NCBI RefSeq assembly: GCF_000253295.1
Contig: NC_015717.1
Coordinates: 1,984,001 to 2,048,000, forward strand
Length of the DNA: 64,000 nucleotides
DNA from: Hyphomicrobium sp. MC1
GTDB lineage: Bacteria; Pseudomonadota; Alphaproteobacteria; Rhizobiales; Hyphomicrobiaceae
Direction of reading: 5' to 3'
Every line of letters starts with the position of its first letter. Position 1 is the stretch's first letter. The position numbers and the translations under genes were made by a program. This document shows positions 19,503 to 29,576 of this stretch, piece after piece. A model generated the notes under the pieces. It had not been told where the DNA came from. It ran no database searches and saw only the letters and a list, made by a program, of their open reading frames with translations.

Positions 19503-20417
19503 TTACGCCGCGTTGGCGTTGGCCGCTCTCGCCGCGCGAAGGCCAAGAAGATGGCAGATCGCGTAGACGAGGTCGGCACGGTTCAACGTATAGAAGTGGA
19601 ATTTCTTGATGCCCTCGTCGACGAGGTCCATCACCTGCTCGGTCGCGACGGCGGCGGCGACGAGATGCGACGTCGCGCTGTCGTCTTCGAGGCCTTCGAA
19701 GCGGCGCGCGAGCCATGACGGGACCGTCGCCCCTGCGCGTTTGGCAAAGCCTGCGACCTGCTTGAAGTTGTGGATCGGAACGATCCCAGGCGAGATCGGT
19801 ACCCAGATGCCTGCCGCGCGCGCCCGTTCGAGATAACGCAGGAAATACGCATTGTCGAAGCCGAACTGCGTGATGATGCGATCGGCGCCGGCATCGACCT
19901 TGGCCTTGAGATTATCGAGATCGGCTTCGATCGATTGACTTTCCGGATGCTTCTCCGGATAGCCCGCGACCGAGATTTCAAAATCCGCGATGCGCTTCAA
20001 CCCCGCAACAAGATCGGCCGCATTCTGATAGCCGTCTGGATGCGGCTCGTACTTCGTGCCCGCGCCGTGGACCGGATCGCCACGCAGGGCGACGATGTGG
20101 CGGACACCTTCGCTCCAATACTGGCGCGCGACGGCATCGACCTCGTCCTTCGTCGCGTCAACACAGGTAAGATGAGCGGCAGGCTTCAGGTCCGTTTCCT
20201 TGAGGATGCGCGTGACGGTCGAGTGCGTGCGTTCACGTGTCGAGCCGCCGGCACCATACGTCACCGAAACAAATTCGGGATGCAGCGGCGCAAGGCGCGA
20301 GATCGCAGACCACAGCGTCTCTTCCATCTTTTCCGTCTTCGGCGGAAAGAATTCGAAGCTGACGACGATGTCGCCCGAGCCGAGCAGCTTGCTCTTGCGT
20401 TCGCTATTTTGTGCCAT
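19503..20417 (-). CDS. metF: 5,10-Methylenetetrahydrofolate reductase
   Basis: 304-residue flavoprotein that makes 5-methyl-THF, the methyl donor for MetH. Hallmarks: SFEFFPPKTEKMEETLW, FVSVTYGAGGSTRERTHS (active-site Glu and folate loop), HIVALRGDP and QFGFDNAYFLRYLERA. Its ATG overlaps the stop of the ArsR-methyltransferase gene by one base (TGATG), so it is translated as part of the same message. The downstream metH half starts 26 bases later. Confidence 0.96.
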   Translation of the reverse strand: MAQNSERKSKLLGSGDIVVSFEFFPPKTEKMEETLWSAISRLAPLHPEFVSVTYGAGGSTRERTHSTVTRILKETDLKPAAHLTCVDATKDEVDAVARQYWSEGVRHIVALRGDPVHGAGTKYEPHPDGYQNAADLVAGLKRIADFEISVAGYPEKHPESQSIEADLDNLKAKVDAGADRIITQFGFDNAYFLRYLERARAAGIWVPISPGIVPIHNFKQVAGFAKRAGATVPSWLARRFEGLEDDSATSHLVAAAVATEQVMDLVDEGIKKFHFYTLNRADLVYAICHLLGLRAARAANANAA

Positions 20418-21448
20418 CAGCGTGCTCCCTCGCGCACGTCTTCAACGGGTGCGCTTATCTTTGTAATCGGCATTTGCGTGACCGGACGTTCGGCAAGCCA
20501 GACCGTGACGGTCAGCATGTCGTCGCGGCCATCGGCTTTGGGTGTCAGGTCTTCGACAGATTTCGGCGCCAGGCCGGCATCTTTCAGCCAGCCTGCTACT
20601 TGCTCGTGGGTAAAGCCGAGGCGTTCGTGAGCCTCGCGCGTGCGCAAGAATTCGAGCTCGTGCGGTGCGAAGTCGACGATCAGCAGCTTGCCGCCCGGCG
20701 TCAGCACGCGCGCCGCTTCGCGAATGGCGAGCGCCGGATCGGACAGAAAGTGCAGCACCTGATGCATGACGACGGCGTCGGCCTGTGCATCCGCCAGCGC
20801 CAGCGAATAGATATCGCCGTGGCGAACCTGCGCCTTGCCGCAGCCCTTGGCGTTCAGGTTGGCGCGCGCGTAGGTCAACATGGTTTGATTGACATCCAGA
20901 CCCAGGCCGCGCTCGAAACGGTCGGCGAAAAGTTCGAGCGTGCGGCCGGTGCCGGTGCCGAGATCAACGAAGAAATCGAAAGTCCCATCGCCTAGCGCCC
21001 GGCGCATCGCGGCCTCGACGTCATTTTCCGCGACGTGAAGCGTGCGGATGCGGTCCCAGTCGGCGGCATGTTCTTCGAAGAAAGTCTGCGCGACCGACTC
21101 GCGTTCGCGCTTCAAGGTCTCGGCGCGCTCGCGGTCACGGCGGACGGAGGCTTCCGAGGGATCCACATCGGCCACGAGGCGCAGCGCCAAGCGCCCGCCC
21201 GGCTGGCGATCAGAAATATGAAAGTAGACCCAGCTGCCGTCGCGGAAGCGCTCGATCAGGCCCGCCTCGCATAGCAGCTTCAAGTGGCGGCTGATGCGCG
21301 GCTGGCTTTGCCCGAGGATCAGGGTCAGATCCTTGACGTTCAGTTCGCCGCCAGCGAGCAGCAGGAGAATGCGCAGACGCGTCGGCTCGGCGGCCGCCTT
21401 CAGCGCCGCCACCAAGTCAGCCGTTCGCATTTCCTCTGAGCTGGACAT
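20417..21448 (-). CDS. ArsR-family regulator fused to a SAM methyltransferase-like domain
   Basis: 343 residues: an N-terminal ArsR winged helix (about 8-95: PTRLRILLLLAGGELNVKDL, ILGQSQPRISRHLKLL, SWVYFHISD) and a C-terminal class I methyltransferase fold (motif I VDLGTGTGRTLELFAD, then GLDVNQTML, MHQVLHFLSDP). No metal-binding Cys motif of the ArsR sensors is seen. Regulators with this layout at the head of metF/metH loci resemble SahR, which senses S-adenosylhomocysteine; the C-terminal domain is then a ligand sensor. It is first in the methionine operon and its promoter contains a 20-base palindrome, so autoregulation is likely. Start is ATG 21448; ATG 21430 is the alternative. Confidence 0.9.
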   Translation of the reverse strand: MSSSEEMRTADLVAALKAAAEPTRLRILLLLAGGELNVKDLTLILGQSQPRISRHLKLLCEAGLIERFRDGSWVYFHISDRQPGGRLALRLVADVDPSEASVRRDRERAETLKRERESVAQTFFEEHAADWDRIRTLHVAENDVEAAMRRALGDGTFDFFVDLGTGTGRTLELFADRFERGLGLDVNQTMLTYARANLNAKGCGKAQVRHGDIYSLALADAQADAVVMHQVLHFLSDPALAIREAARVLTPGGKLLIVDFAPHELEFLRTREAHERLGFTHEQVAGWLKDAGLAPKSVEDLTPKADGRDDMLTVTVWLAERPVTQMPITKISAPVEDVREGAR

Positions 21449-21455
21449 GCGCGGG

Positions 21456-21483
21456 AAGATATAAAGATATGTTTATATGTCAA
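21456..21483 (-). promoter_or_regulatory. Methionine operon promoter with embedded palindromic operator
   Basis: Reading the minus strand: TTGACA (21483-21478), 16 bases, TATCTT (21461-21456), then only seven bases to the ATG at 21448. The spacer is filled by a near-perfect palindrome, 21459-21478, ATATAAAGATATGTTTATAT, broken only by one G/G mismatch pair. A dimeric regulator bound here would block polymerase. The obvious candidate is the ArsR-type protein encoded just downstream. The geometry predicts a leaderless or nearly leaderless transcript. Confidence 0.7.
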
Positions 21484-21585
21484 GGGGCGTTTGGTGGTCG
21501 CGAAAACAGTACGGTGCTTAACCGCCTTTTAGAGAAATTTACCATAAGGTCGCCGGCAGTGCTCGCGCGGGGGTTGAGTTGCGTC

Positions 21586-22206
21586 ATGCAGCGTTGTGGT
21601 TTTGAAGTCATTGAAGTCTCAGGCGATCCCGGTTGCCTTCCGATCACGATCCGACAGACAAATTCGAAAATGGCGAAACTGCCCGGCCTCTTGCTGATGA
21701 CTGCGCTGGCGGGCTTGATCGTGCTGCCCCAGCTCGGGTTTGCGGTTTACGCACTTACCTCCGCGGATGTGCGCCGCGCCCTGGTTTCGAACCCGGTTGT
21801 GGCCATCGAGTTGGCGCTGGCGCTGGTCTTCTGGGTCGGCCTGATCATTTGGCCGCTGCGCAACATATTGATCGCGTTGATTTCCAGCCGTCTGGTCGAT
21901 ATCCGCGAAGGAAGCGTGAAGGTCGTCGACCGGACGCCGTTTTCGACGACGCTCTGGGATATGCCGTTGGCGAGTTTCGAGGGCGTCGCGCTACACACGC
22001 GCACGTCGCTGTCGGGCGTTCGCCAGGAAGCTGTATTGGTGCATCCGAATAAAAATCGCAGCATCATTCTGATGGCGGCAGATCGAATCGGTGGAACGGA
22101 ATTCGATAGGCTTTGTCAGGCGTTGAGCCTTCCCGTCGTGTCGGCGGGGCGGCTCTACGATCTCGGCGATAAGCCTCGCGAACGACAAAATGCTGTGGCC
22201 GCATAG
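21586..22206 (+). CDS. Two-helix membrane protein, function unknown
   Basis: About 206 residues. After an N-terminal stretch of 28-30 residues there are two hydrophobic helices (LPGLLLMTALAGLIVLPQLG and VVAIELALALVFWVGLIIWP), then a soluble C-terminal domain containing VDIREGSVKVVDRTPFS and LWDMPLASFEGVALHTRTS, which reads like a PH-like or beta-rich membrane-associated domain. I do not recognise a named family. The start is uncertain: ATG 21586 is chosen because it gives a compact N-terminus; ATG 21670 (MAKLPGLLL) would remove the first 28 residues. It diverges from the methionine operon and has no operon partner. Confidence 0.65.
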   Translation: MQRCGFEVIEVSGDPGCLPITIRQTNSKMAKLPGLLLMTALAGLIVLPQLGFAVYALTSADVRRALVSNPVVAIELALALVFWVGLIIWPLRNILIALISSRLVDIREGSVKVVDRTPFSTTLWDMPLASFEGVALHTRTSLSGVRQEAVLVHPNKNRSIILMAADRIGGTEFDRLCQALSLPVVSAGRLYDLGDKPRERQNAVAA

Positions 22207-22347
22207 CCATCCAGCATTGTTTTGACGTGATTGTTGCCTCTGTAGCGTGACGAGAGGCTTGTTTCGATAGGGCGACAGTAGCAGAATCGGCCAAGAGCCC
22301 CTGCTACTTCGGGATGGTTTTGGGGACGACGAATGCGAGGGTTTGAG

Positions 22348-22935
22348 ATGGGGTGGGCAATTTCACAGCGAATTCGCTCCGCCAGTTGGCTGGCTGTTTT
22401 GTTTGTATGTTTTGCAGGCGTTTCCGCGAGCGGCGCTCGCGCTGAATCTCCTGCCGTTTATATGCAGCGTGTCCAGAATGAGCTCATGTACGCGCAGCGT
22501 CAGGGCGGCATTTCCGCTTACGCCAACGTGCTGCGCCGGCACATGGATGTTCCCAACATCGGCCTGACGGCGCTCGGCCCGCACGCGCGGACGCTGCCGA
22601 AGGCCGATCGGCCTGCCTACTACAACGGCATGATCAACTTCATCGCGAAGTACGCCGCCACGCAGGGCCCGAAATACATCGTCACCAGCGCCGTCGTCAC
22701 CGGACAGGGTCCGGGCGATGCGGGCGGCACGAACGTCGACAGCCACATCACGCTGTCTGACGGCTCGGGCTACGATATTCGCTGGCTCGTGATGAAAACC
22801 AAGGAAGGCTATAAGGTCCGCGACGCGCAGGTTGTCGGCTTTTGGATGACGACCTTCCTGGATGACCTCTTCCAGAATTATATCACCGAGAACGGCAATA
22901 ATCCGCGGGCACTCGTCCTGGCGCTGAGCCGCTAA
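22348..22935 (+). CDS. MlaC-like periplasmic phospholipid-binding protein
   Basis: About 195 residues with a signal peptide (ASWLAVLFVCFAGVSASGAR, cleavage near ARA-ES) and a mature domain matching the MlaC/Ttg2D fold: RRHMDVPNIGLTALGPHAR, YYNGMINFIAKYAA, and the late YKVRDAQVVGFWMTTFLDDLF block, equivalent to VxDvxxeGvsl...f in the family. MlaC shuttles lipids between outer and inner membrane complexes. No mlaDEF genes are nearby, so it is an orphan paralogue here. Start could be ATG 22333 or 22348. A strong terminator follows at 23004. Confidence 0.88.
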   Translation: MGWAISQRIRSASWLAVLFVCFAGVSASGARAESPAVYMQRVQNELMYAQRQGGISAYANVLRRHMDVPNIGLTALGPHARTLPKADRPAYYNGMINFIAKYAATQGPKYIVTSAVVTGQGPGDAGGTNVDSHITLSDGSGYDIRWLVMKTKEGYKVRDAQVVGFWMTTFLDDLFQNYITENGNNPRALVLALSR

Positions 22936-23003
22936 GACAATACCGTTCCATTCGGGCAGCTTTGGCATCTGACATTGCGCCAATTGCCCGGAAGTGTGCT
23001 TTT

Positions 23004-23036
23004 CAGGCGTCGCTCTTCGGGCGACGCCTGTTCTTT
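23004..23036 (+). terminator. Rho-independent terminator after the MlaC-like gene
   Basis: Ten-base-pair perfect stem (23004-23013 CAGGCGTCGC with 23021-23030 GCGACGCCTG), seven-base loop TCTTCGG, then TTCTTT. Confidence 0.85.
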
Positions 23037-23197
23037 ATCGACATCGGCGCTGTTCGCCCCATTTACGTCCAGCTTTGCATCGACAAAGCGCCGCACCCTT
23101 GCATCGCCATCGAGCATAGGGGAGCAAAAAGCCCGCATACGTTCTATATGAAACGCGGGTTACGTTGGTGGTGGGGATGGAATTGGGGTCCAGGTTT

Positions 23198-23815
23198 ATG
23201 ACGTTTTCGAAATTGCGTTTGGCGCCGGGAATGGCTCTCGTCGTCTCGATGTCTTGCTTTTGTGTGTCTCAGGCGCAGCCGGTCTGGTGCCAGGAACAGG
23301 ATCAGCAGGCTCCCGCCGAGGGCGAACAGACCGCACCCGAACAGACCGCACCCGAGCAGGCCGCCCCGGCAGACGGCGGTGCCGCGGCGCAGCCCAGCGG
23401 CGACAGTGCAGAACCATCAGCCGCGCCGTCGGAGCAAGCTCCTGCGGATAGCGGGACGGAAGCGCCGCCTGCCGACAGCGGCGCAACAGAGGCGCCAGCT
23501 CAGCCCGAGCAACCAGCAGCAACCGAAGGCGCGCCTGCGGAAGGCGGTACCGCAATCAACGCCAGTCAAATTCAGATCGGCGCGGCGGTGTTCGGCTCAG
23601 ATGGCGCCAAGATCGGCGAAGTCAACGGCGTGAAGTCTGACGACAGCGGCAAGGTGCAGGAAATTCTCGTCACCGATGGCATGCCCGCGGGCATCAACGC
23701 CAAAGTCTTCGAGGTTCCGGCCGACAAGATCTCGAGCGTCGCGGACGGCGTGAAGCTGTCGCTCACTTCGGAGGAAGCCAAGCAGCTTCCAATCATCGAC
23801 AACAGCAACGGGTGA
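23198..23815 (+). CDS. Secreted Pro/Ala/Glu-rich protein with C-terminal PRC-barrel-like domain
   Basis: About 205 residues. A signal peptide (FSKLRLAPGMALVVSMSCF, cleavage near QA-QP) is followed by roughly 90 residues of low-complexity Pro/Ala/Glu/Gln sequence, including short TAPEQ repeats, and then a PRC-barrel-like domain (IGAAVFGSDGAKIGEVNGV, VFEVPADKISSVADGVKLSL). PRC barrels are small beta-barrels found in photosynthetic reaction centres, RimM and many alphaproteobacterial envelope proteins. I choose ATG 23198 because it begins the signal peptide; GTG 23165 and ATG 23177 are upstream options. The linker suggests a periplasmic or surface tether. Function unknown. Confidence 0.8.
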   Translation: MTFSKLRLAPGMALVVSMSCFCVSQAQPVWCQEQDQQAPAEGEQTAPEQTAPEQAAPADGGAAAQPSGDSAEPSAAPSEQAPADSGTEAPPADSGATEAPAQPEQPAATEGAPAEGGTAINASQIQIGAAVFGSDGAKIGEVNGVKSDDSGKVQEILVTDGMPAGINAKVFEVPADKISSVADGVKLSLTSEEAKQLPIIDNSNG

Positions 23816-23828
23816 AGCTTTCGATTGT

Positions 23829-23865
23829 GGCTTCCGACTCTCCTTCGTCGAGCCGGCCGGAAGCC
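23829..23865. repeat. Intergenic palindromic repeat, copy A
   Basis: Arms GGCTTCCG and CGGAAGCC (with a further T/A pair outside) flank a core ending in AGCCGGC. It lies between the convergent PRC-barrel and ettA genes. The same arms and AGCCGG core recur near 47.8 and 48.9 kb. Confidence 0.75.
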
Positions 23866-23879
23866 ACATTTCCCCTTCC

Positions 23880-25538
<1,659 letters not shown>

Positions 25539-25691
25539 GAACGGCGCCTCTATGACCTTAAGTTCGAGGGATTTGATCGGCCTTCTAGCCGATTGCGGCG
25601 GCTTGCTCAATTATATCATTGAGCGCGTGCGCGACGTGCCGCGGCCGGGTACCCCGGATATATAGGGACGCGTTTCCAAAAGAGGACAGGG

Positions 25692-26426
25692 ATGGCGGAT
25701 CAGATCCCCGAAAACGGTAAAGTGCCCGAAAATGGCAAGGCATCGAAGCCGAAAATAGTCTGCTCCTTGACGGGCAAGGAATATTCGCGCGGCGCCGTGG
25801 TCAGTATTGCGACGGTTATGCCCTCGCTGGTCGAGCGCATACGTAAAGATTACCCCGACCTGAAAGACGATGCGTTCGTTTCGCGCAAGGAACTTGATCG
25901 CTATCGCACGCTCTACGTGACGGAACTCCTTCGGGATGAATCTGGCGATGTCAGCGAGATCGAGAAGCAAGTTGCGGAAAGTCTTGCAACGCATGAAACG
26001 CTTGCCGAGAACGTCGAAGAAGAATTTTCGGCCAAGCGTTCCGTGGGCGAGATCTTATCGGACGGCTTGGCTCAGTTCGGCGGCAGCTGGACGTTTCTCA
26101 TCGTGTTTGCCGCGTTCCTCGGCATATGGATGCTTTACAATTCCTATCGCGCCGGAGCAGCGTTCGACCCTTACCCCTATATTCTGCTGAATCTTATTCT
26201 TTCAACGATCGCAGCTGTTCAGGCTCCGATCATCATGATGAGCCAGCGGCGACAAGAAGAGAAAGACCGGCTGCGCTCGCTGAACGACTACCGCGTCAAT
26301 CTCAAGGCCGAGCTGGAAATTCGCCACCTGCATGAAAAAATCGATCATCTGATCAATAAACAATGGCAGCGGCTGGCAGAGATTCAGTCGTTGCAGCTCG
26401 ACAAATTGGCGGAGCGCAGGAAGTAG
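25692..26426 (+). CDS. DUF1003 membrane protein
   Basis: 244 residues. A soluble N-terminal part with a VCSLTGKEYSRGAVVSI segment precedes two transmembrane helices (WTFLIVFAAFLGIWMLYN and PYILLNLILSTIAAVQAPII) followed by MMSQRRQEEKDRLRSLNDYR, the hallmark of DUF1003, then a helical C-terminus. The family is widespread and functionally uncharacterised. ATG at 25692 follows GGACAGGG. It diverges from ettA and converges on the CAAX-protease-like gene. Confidence 0.92.
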   Translation: MADQIPENGKVPENGKASKPKIVCSLTGKEYSRGAVVSIATVMPSLVERIRKDYPDLKDDAFVSRKELDRYRTLYVTELLRDESGDVSEIEKQVAESLATHETLAENVEEEFSAKRSVGEILSDGLAQFGGSWTFLIVFAAFLGIWMLYNSYRAGAAFDPYPYILLNLILSTIAAVQAPIIMMSQRRQEEKDRLRSLNDYRVNLKAELEIRHLHEKIDHLINKQWQRLAEIQSLQLDKLAERRK

Positions 26427-26497
26427 CGGGCTCTTTGGTTTGAGCTTGGCGACTGACAGTCCGCGAGCCCACCTCCCGCATGGCTTTTTGGGGTGCA

Positions 26498-26527
26498 GGC
26501 GACTCCCCTACAGGGAGCCGGCCGCCA
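26498..26527. repeat. Intergenic palindromic repeat, diverged copy F
   Basis: Shares the core CGACTCCCCTNNNGGGAGCC plus GGCCG with the copies near 48 kb, but its arms are GGCG and CGCC instead of GGCTTCCG and CGGAAGCC. It sits between two convergent genes (DUF1003 and the CPBP homologue), where it could also act as a terminator. Confidence 0.55.
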
Positions 26528-26535
26528 GCACATTG

Positions 26536-27285
26536 TCACCAAGCCGGGTTCTTGACCCCGGTGAAGAAGTAGACGCCGAGGCCAATCGTAAAAACAAGCC
26601 AGCCCCACAGGACGTGCTCGATATAGACGGCCCAGAACGAGCGCGAGCGTTCGTAGCGCCACGCGAGCAGCAATCCGACGACGAACGTTCCGCCAACGGC
26701 GATCCAGTTGCGGAACAGGACATGGCCGAAGCCGAACGCCAATGCGTTCGCGAGAATGAGCGTCCAGCGTGAGTTGAACAGCACGCCGTAGCGGTGAAAG
26801 AAGAAGACGCGATAGGCGAACTCCTGCGCTAGGACCGACGTGAACGGATAAAGCACCATGATCTTCAGCCAAAGTCCGGGGCGCTCGGCCGCGAGGGAGA
26901 ACAACCTGTCAGGCATGATCGCCGCGACGAGCCCGGCCACAACGAGACTTCCAATTGCGAAGATCAGGAAGATCGAAAGAAGCGTGGCGCGGTCGGGCCA
27001 GCGTGCCAGTTCCTGTTTCAGGCTGTAGCTTTTGTCGAAATAGAGAAACGCGATGAAACCGGCGAGCACAGGCGGGAGCGCATAGAACAGCGGCACACGG
27101 TAATCGAATACGGCGATGCGCATTAGCATCGGCAGCCCGATGTAGATGAGGCCGAATTCCAGCCATAGCTGCAATCGACGCGCGTCGGAGAGCGGCGGAA
27201 TGGCAGCGCCATCATCGACAGTTCCGGCCGCCGTTATCCTGCCGGTGGCTCCGATGACGTCTTTTGTTAGGAAAGAGGCTGTCAT
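26536..27285 (-). CDS. CPBP (CAAX protease and bacteriocin-processing) family membrane protein
   Basis: 249 residues with about seven hydrophobic segments. The family motifs are visible: motif 1 reads QEFAYR where EExxxR is usual, so the first glutamate is Gln; motif 2 FGFGH fits FxxxH; motif 3 contains His in IEHVLWGW. CPBP members are glutamate-type intramembrane proteases or protein modifiers. The Q for E change may reduce catalysis. It lies 22 bases downstream of the ELM1-like gene on the same strand, so the two probably share a transcript. Confidence 0.83.
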   Translation of the reverse strand: MTASFLTKDVIGATGRITAAGTVDDGAAIPPLSDARRLQLWLEFGLIYIGLPMLMRIAVFDYRVPLFYALPPVLAGFIAFLYFDKSYSLKQELARWPDRATLLSIFLIFAIGSLVVAGLVAAIMPDRLFSLAAERPGLWLKIMVLYPFTSVLAQEFAYRVFFFHRYGVLFNSRWTLILANALAFGFGHVLFRNWIAVGGTFVVGLLLAWRYERSRSFWAVYIEHVLWGWLVFTIGLGVYFFTGVKNPAW

Positions 27286-27307
27286 CGAAACTCCCGCGCT
27301 GAACGGC

Positions 27308-28357
27308 TTAGGATCGGGTGGCGTTGACGAGCCCCGGCAGCATCGCGGCGCGCTTCAGCCAGCGCCTGCGAATTTCGTCGGCGATCGTGTCAGCGGAGTG
27401 AAGCGGCTTATAGCTCCACATTGATAACGGGCCGCCGGCAGCTGGCAGCGCACGGGTTGCTCCGTAGGCCGCAAGGGCTGCATGGAAACGGTCGAACTTC
27501 GGACTACCGCCCGTCGGTGAGAACAGGAAGATCGGACGGCCAGTGGCGGCGGCCTCGCAGATCATGCTGACGCTGTCGGCGGTGATGACGAAAGCATCCG
27601 CTTGCGCGAGGAAGTCCGGATAAGGGTTGGGACCGTCCCCGTTCCAGAAGATGGCAGGCTTACCGGCCATGGTCTGTTGAAGGCGCTTGGCCAAGCGTTC
27701 CGGCGTCCGCCGCGAGGTGGTGAGCATCAGACCGGCGCCGTTGTCGATAAGCGCGCCGAGGGAAGCCACGAGGCGCTCTTCGTCAGCGTCCGTGTAGTGA
27801 TAATCGCCGTTCGGGCCACCGATGAGGCAGGCGATCCGAGGCGTCGGCAGCGCAGCGATCGCGGCAGGAATATTGGCCCTCAATGCTTCGAGCCGAGCCG
27901 GAGAAAACCGGTGCGGCGCAGTCAGCGTCGTGACGACGTTCGGACCGCGGCGGCTGTCATGCTGCGGCACCCAGATGAGGTCGGCGCTATTCGGACCGGT
28001 CTTTGGGTCCATCAGGATGACTGTGTATGTCTGCAGCCCAGCGTGGCGCCGCAGCGCGCGGATGTAGGGAATGGTCGTCCGCCCGGTGGCGAACGCGAAC
28101 GCTGGCCACGGCGGACCCAGCGCGCTGCCGTTCTTGCCCATGCGCTCCCCTGCCGGAAGCGGTCCCCACGGCGCCATCAGCTTGTATATGCCCGAAAGGT
28201 TACTGCGCTTGACGATGGCGTTCAGGCCGAGCGCTTCGACGACGCCCTGACACTGAGCTTCGTGGCCAGCCTTGCCGTCCGAAAAAATCCACGCGGATCG
28301 GCCGGTAATCACCGGGGGATCGCTATCGGCTGGGATCAGGTCAGACACGACTGCCAT
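27308..28357 (-). CDS. ELM1/DUF1022 family protein (mitochondrial fission ELM1-like)
   Basis: 349 residues. Matches the ELM1 family shared by plants and alphaproteobacteria: WIFSDGKAGHEAQCQGVVEA at the start, FAFATGRTTIPYIRALRR, LIWVPQHDSRRGPNVVTT, CLIGGPNGDYHY and the late AFVITADSVSMICEAAATG block, which resembles a GT-B glycosyltransferase nucleotide-sugar site. In plants ELM1 recruits a dynamin to mitochondria; the bacterial role is unknown and a glycosyltransferase-like activity is possible. Confidence 0.9.
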   Translation of the reverse strand: MAVVSDLIPADSDPPVITGRSAWIFSDGKAGHEAQCQGVVEALGLNAIVKRSNLSGIYKLMAPWGPLPAGERMGKNGSALGPPWPAFAFATGRTTIPYIRALRRHAGLQTYTVILMDPKTGPNSADLIWVPQHDSRRGPNVVTTLTAPHRFSPARLEALRANIPAAIAALPTPRIACLIGGPNGDYHYTDADEERLVASLGALIDNGAGLMLTTSRRTPERLAKRLQQTMAGKPAIFWNGDGPNPYPDFLAQADAFVITADSVSMICEAAATGRPIFLFSPTGGSPKFDRFHAALAAYGATRALPAAGGPLSMWSYKPLHSADTIADEIRRRWLKRAAMLPGLVNATRS

Positions 28358-28472
28358 TCCCGCTCATCGACATCGCGCTTATGCCGGAACGGCATTTAAA
28401 GAAATTTGCGAAACTTTGCGCGCTGGGGACCATTCCTGATATTACTCTAACGTTTCCTGCGACGGCGCGGTC

Positions 28473-28961
28473 ATGGCATTAGAACTCGACGAAACAGACT
28501 GGCGAATTTTGCGAGAGCTGCAAGCCGACGGCCGCATCACCAACATTGCGCTTGCCAATCGCATCGGTCTTTCAGCTCCGCCCTGCCTGCGCCGCGTTCG
28601 GGCGCTCGAAGAAGCCGGGCTTATCACACGTTATACCGCGTTGGTGGACGAAGTGAGGCTCGGATACGGGCTGACGGCCTTCGCCATGGTCCGGCTGCAC
28701 AATCAAGCTGAAGCGGACCTCCACGCCTTTGAGAACCGCATTCTCGGCTGGCCCCTCGTCCGTGAAGCCTACATGCTGTCCGGCGAGAGCGACTTTATAC
28801 TGAAATGCATCGCGCGCGATCTGCAGGGGTTTCAGAATTTCGTGCTGGAAGAATTGACGGCAGCGCCCAATGTCGCAAGCGTCAAGACATACCTGACGAT
28901 CCGGCGTGCCAAGCGCGAACCCGGCGTTCCGATCAGCGTCGCGGGGCCTGAGGGGACGTAA
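28473..28961 (+). CDS. Lrp/AsnC-family transcriptional regulator
   Basis: 162 residues: N-terminal winged helix-turn-helix (LDETDWRILRELQADGRITN, GLSAPPCLRRVRALEEAGLI) and C-terminal RAM ligand-binding domain (GYGLTAFAMVRLHNQ, VREAYMLSGESDFILKCIARDLQ). Such octameric regulators usually sense amino acids. The target genes cannot be deduced; the divergent upstream neighbour is the ELM1-like gene and the downstream neighbour is a secreted protein gene 27 bases away. Confidence 0.94.
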   Translation: MALELDETDWRILRELQADGRITNIALANRIGLSAPPCLRRVRALEEAGLITRYTALVDEVRLGYGLTAFAMVRLHNQAEADLHAFENRILGWPLVREAYMLSGESDFILKCIARDLQGFQNFVLEELTAAPNVASVKTYLTIRRAKREPGVPISVAGPEGT

Positions 28962-28988
28962 CCGGGCGCGACGTATTTTGGAGGGTTG

Positions 28989-29552
28989 ATGCGGACCTTT
29001 TCTGAATGGACGTCTTGGACGGCAAAAGCTGTCCTCCTTTCGATAATTCCAAGCACCTCAGTTGCCGTCGCAGCGACGTCTGACGAACTGTTCAATACTT
29101 ATTTCGGCAATGTGCTCGGCGGACTCCCCTGCTTCGCCCAAACGTTCGACGATAGGGCGCTGGCCGCCAATCCACAGCAGCGCGTGCGCAAGATCGAAAT
29201 AGATCTTTCCAAGGCGAACACCGACGGCACACCGAACACGCCGGATCGCTTCACGCTCGGGTTCGCCGTCATGCTGACGTCGGGATCGGACTGGTTCGGC
29301 CAGCGAGCAAACTGTCAAACCAACGACGACGATTTCGAATGCTATCTCGAAAGCGACGGCGGCATTTTCAGGCTCACCCCGAAGAAAGACGGTCTGAAAC
29401 TCGTGACCGGCGACGACGGTATTTCTGTTGATGGTGGCGATTCCGAAGTCGAGCTGTCCGGCAAGGACGGCATCGACAAGACGTTCGACCTTGTGCCGTC
29501 AAAAGAGGAATGCCAGGACGCCGCGGCGTTTTTCGAAGGCGGCAACGACTAG
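28989..29552 (+). CDS. Secreted protein of unknown function
   Basis: 187 residues with an N-terminal hydrophobic segment (AKAVLLSIIPSTSVAVAA) that fits a signal peptide cleaved near VAA-TS. The mature part is acidic, Asp/Gly-rich and contains four cysteines (LPCFAQ, ANCQTN, FECYLE, EECQDA), which could form two disulfides in the periplasm. I start at ATG 28989, with GGAGGG just upstream. No family recognised. It follows the Lrp regulator closely and converges on greA. Confidence 0.7.
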   Translation: MRTFSEWTSWTAKAVLLSIIPSTSVAVAATSDELFNTYFGNVLGGLPCFAQTFDDRALAANPQQRVRKIEIDLSKANTDGTPNTPDRFTLGFAVMLTSGSDWFGQRANCQTNDDDFECYLESDGGIFRLTPKKDGLKLVTGDDGISVDGGDSEVELSGKDGIDKTFDLVPSKEECQDAAAFFEGGND

Positions 29553-29576
29553 CCGACCTCGAACGTCTGCTTAGCT

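Noticed and set aside
19476..19716. N-terminal extension of the metH homocysteine half
   Set aside because: Eighty extra Arg-rich codons have no counterpart in MetH and overlap the end of metF.
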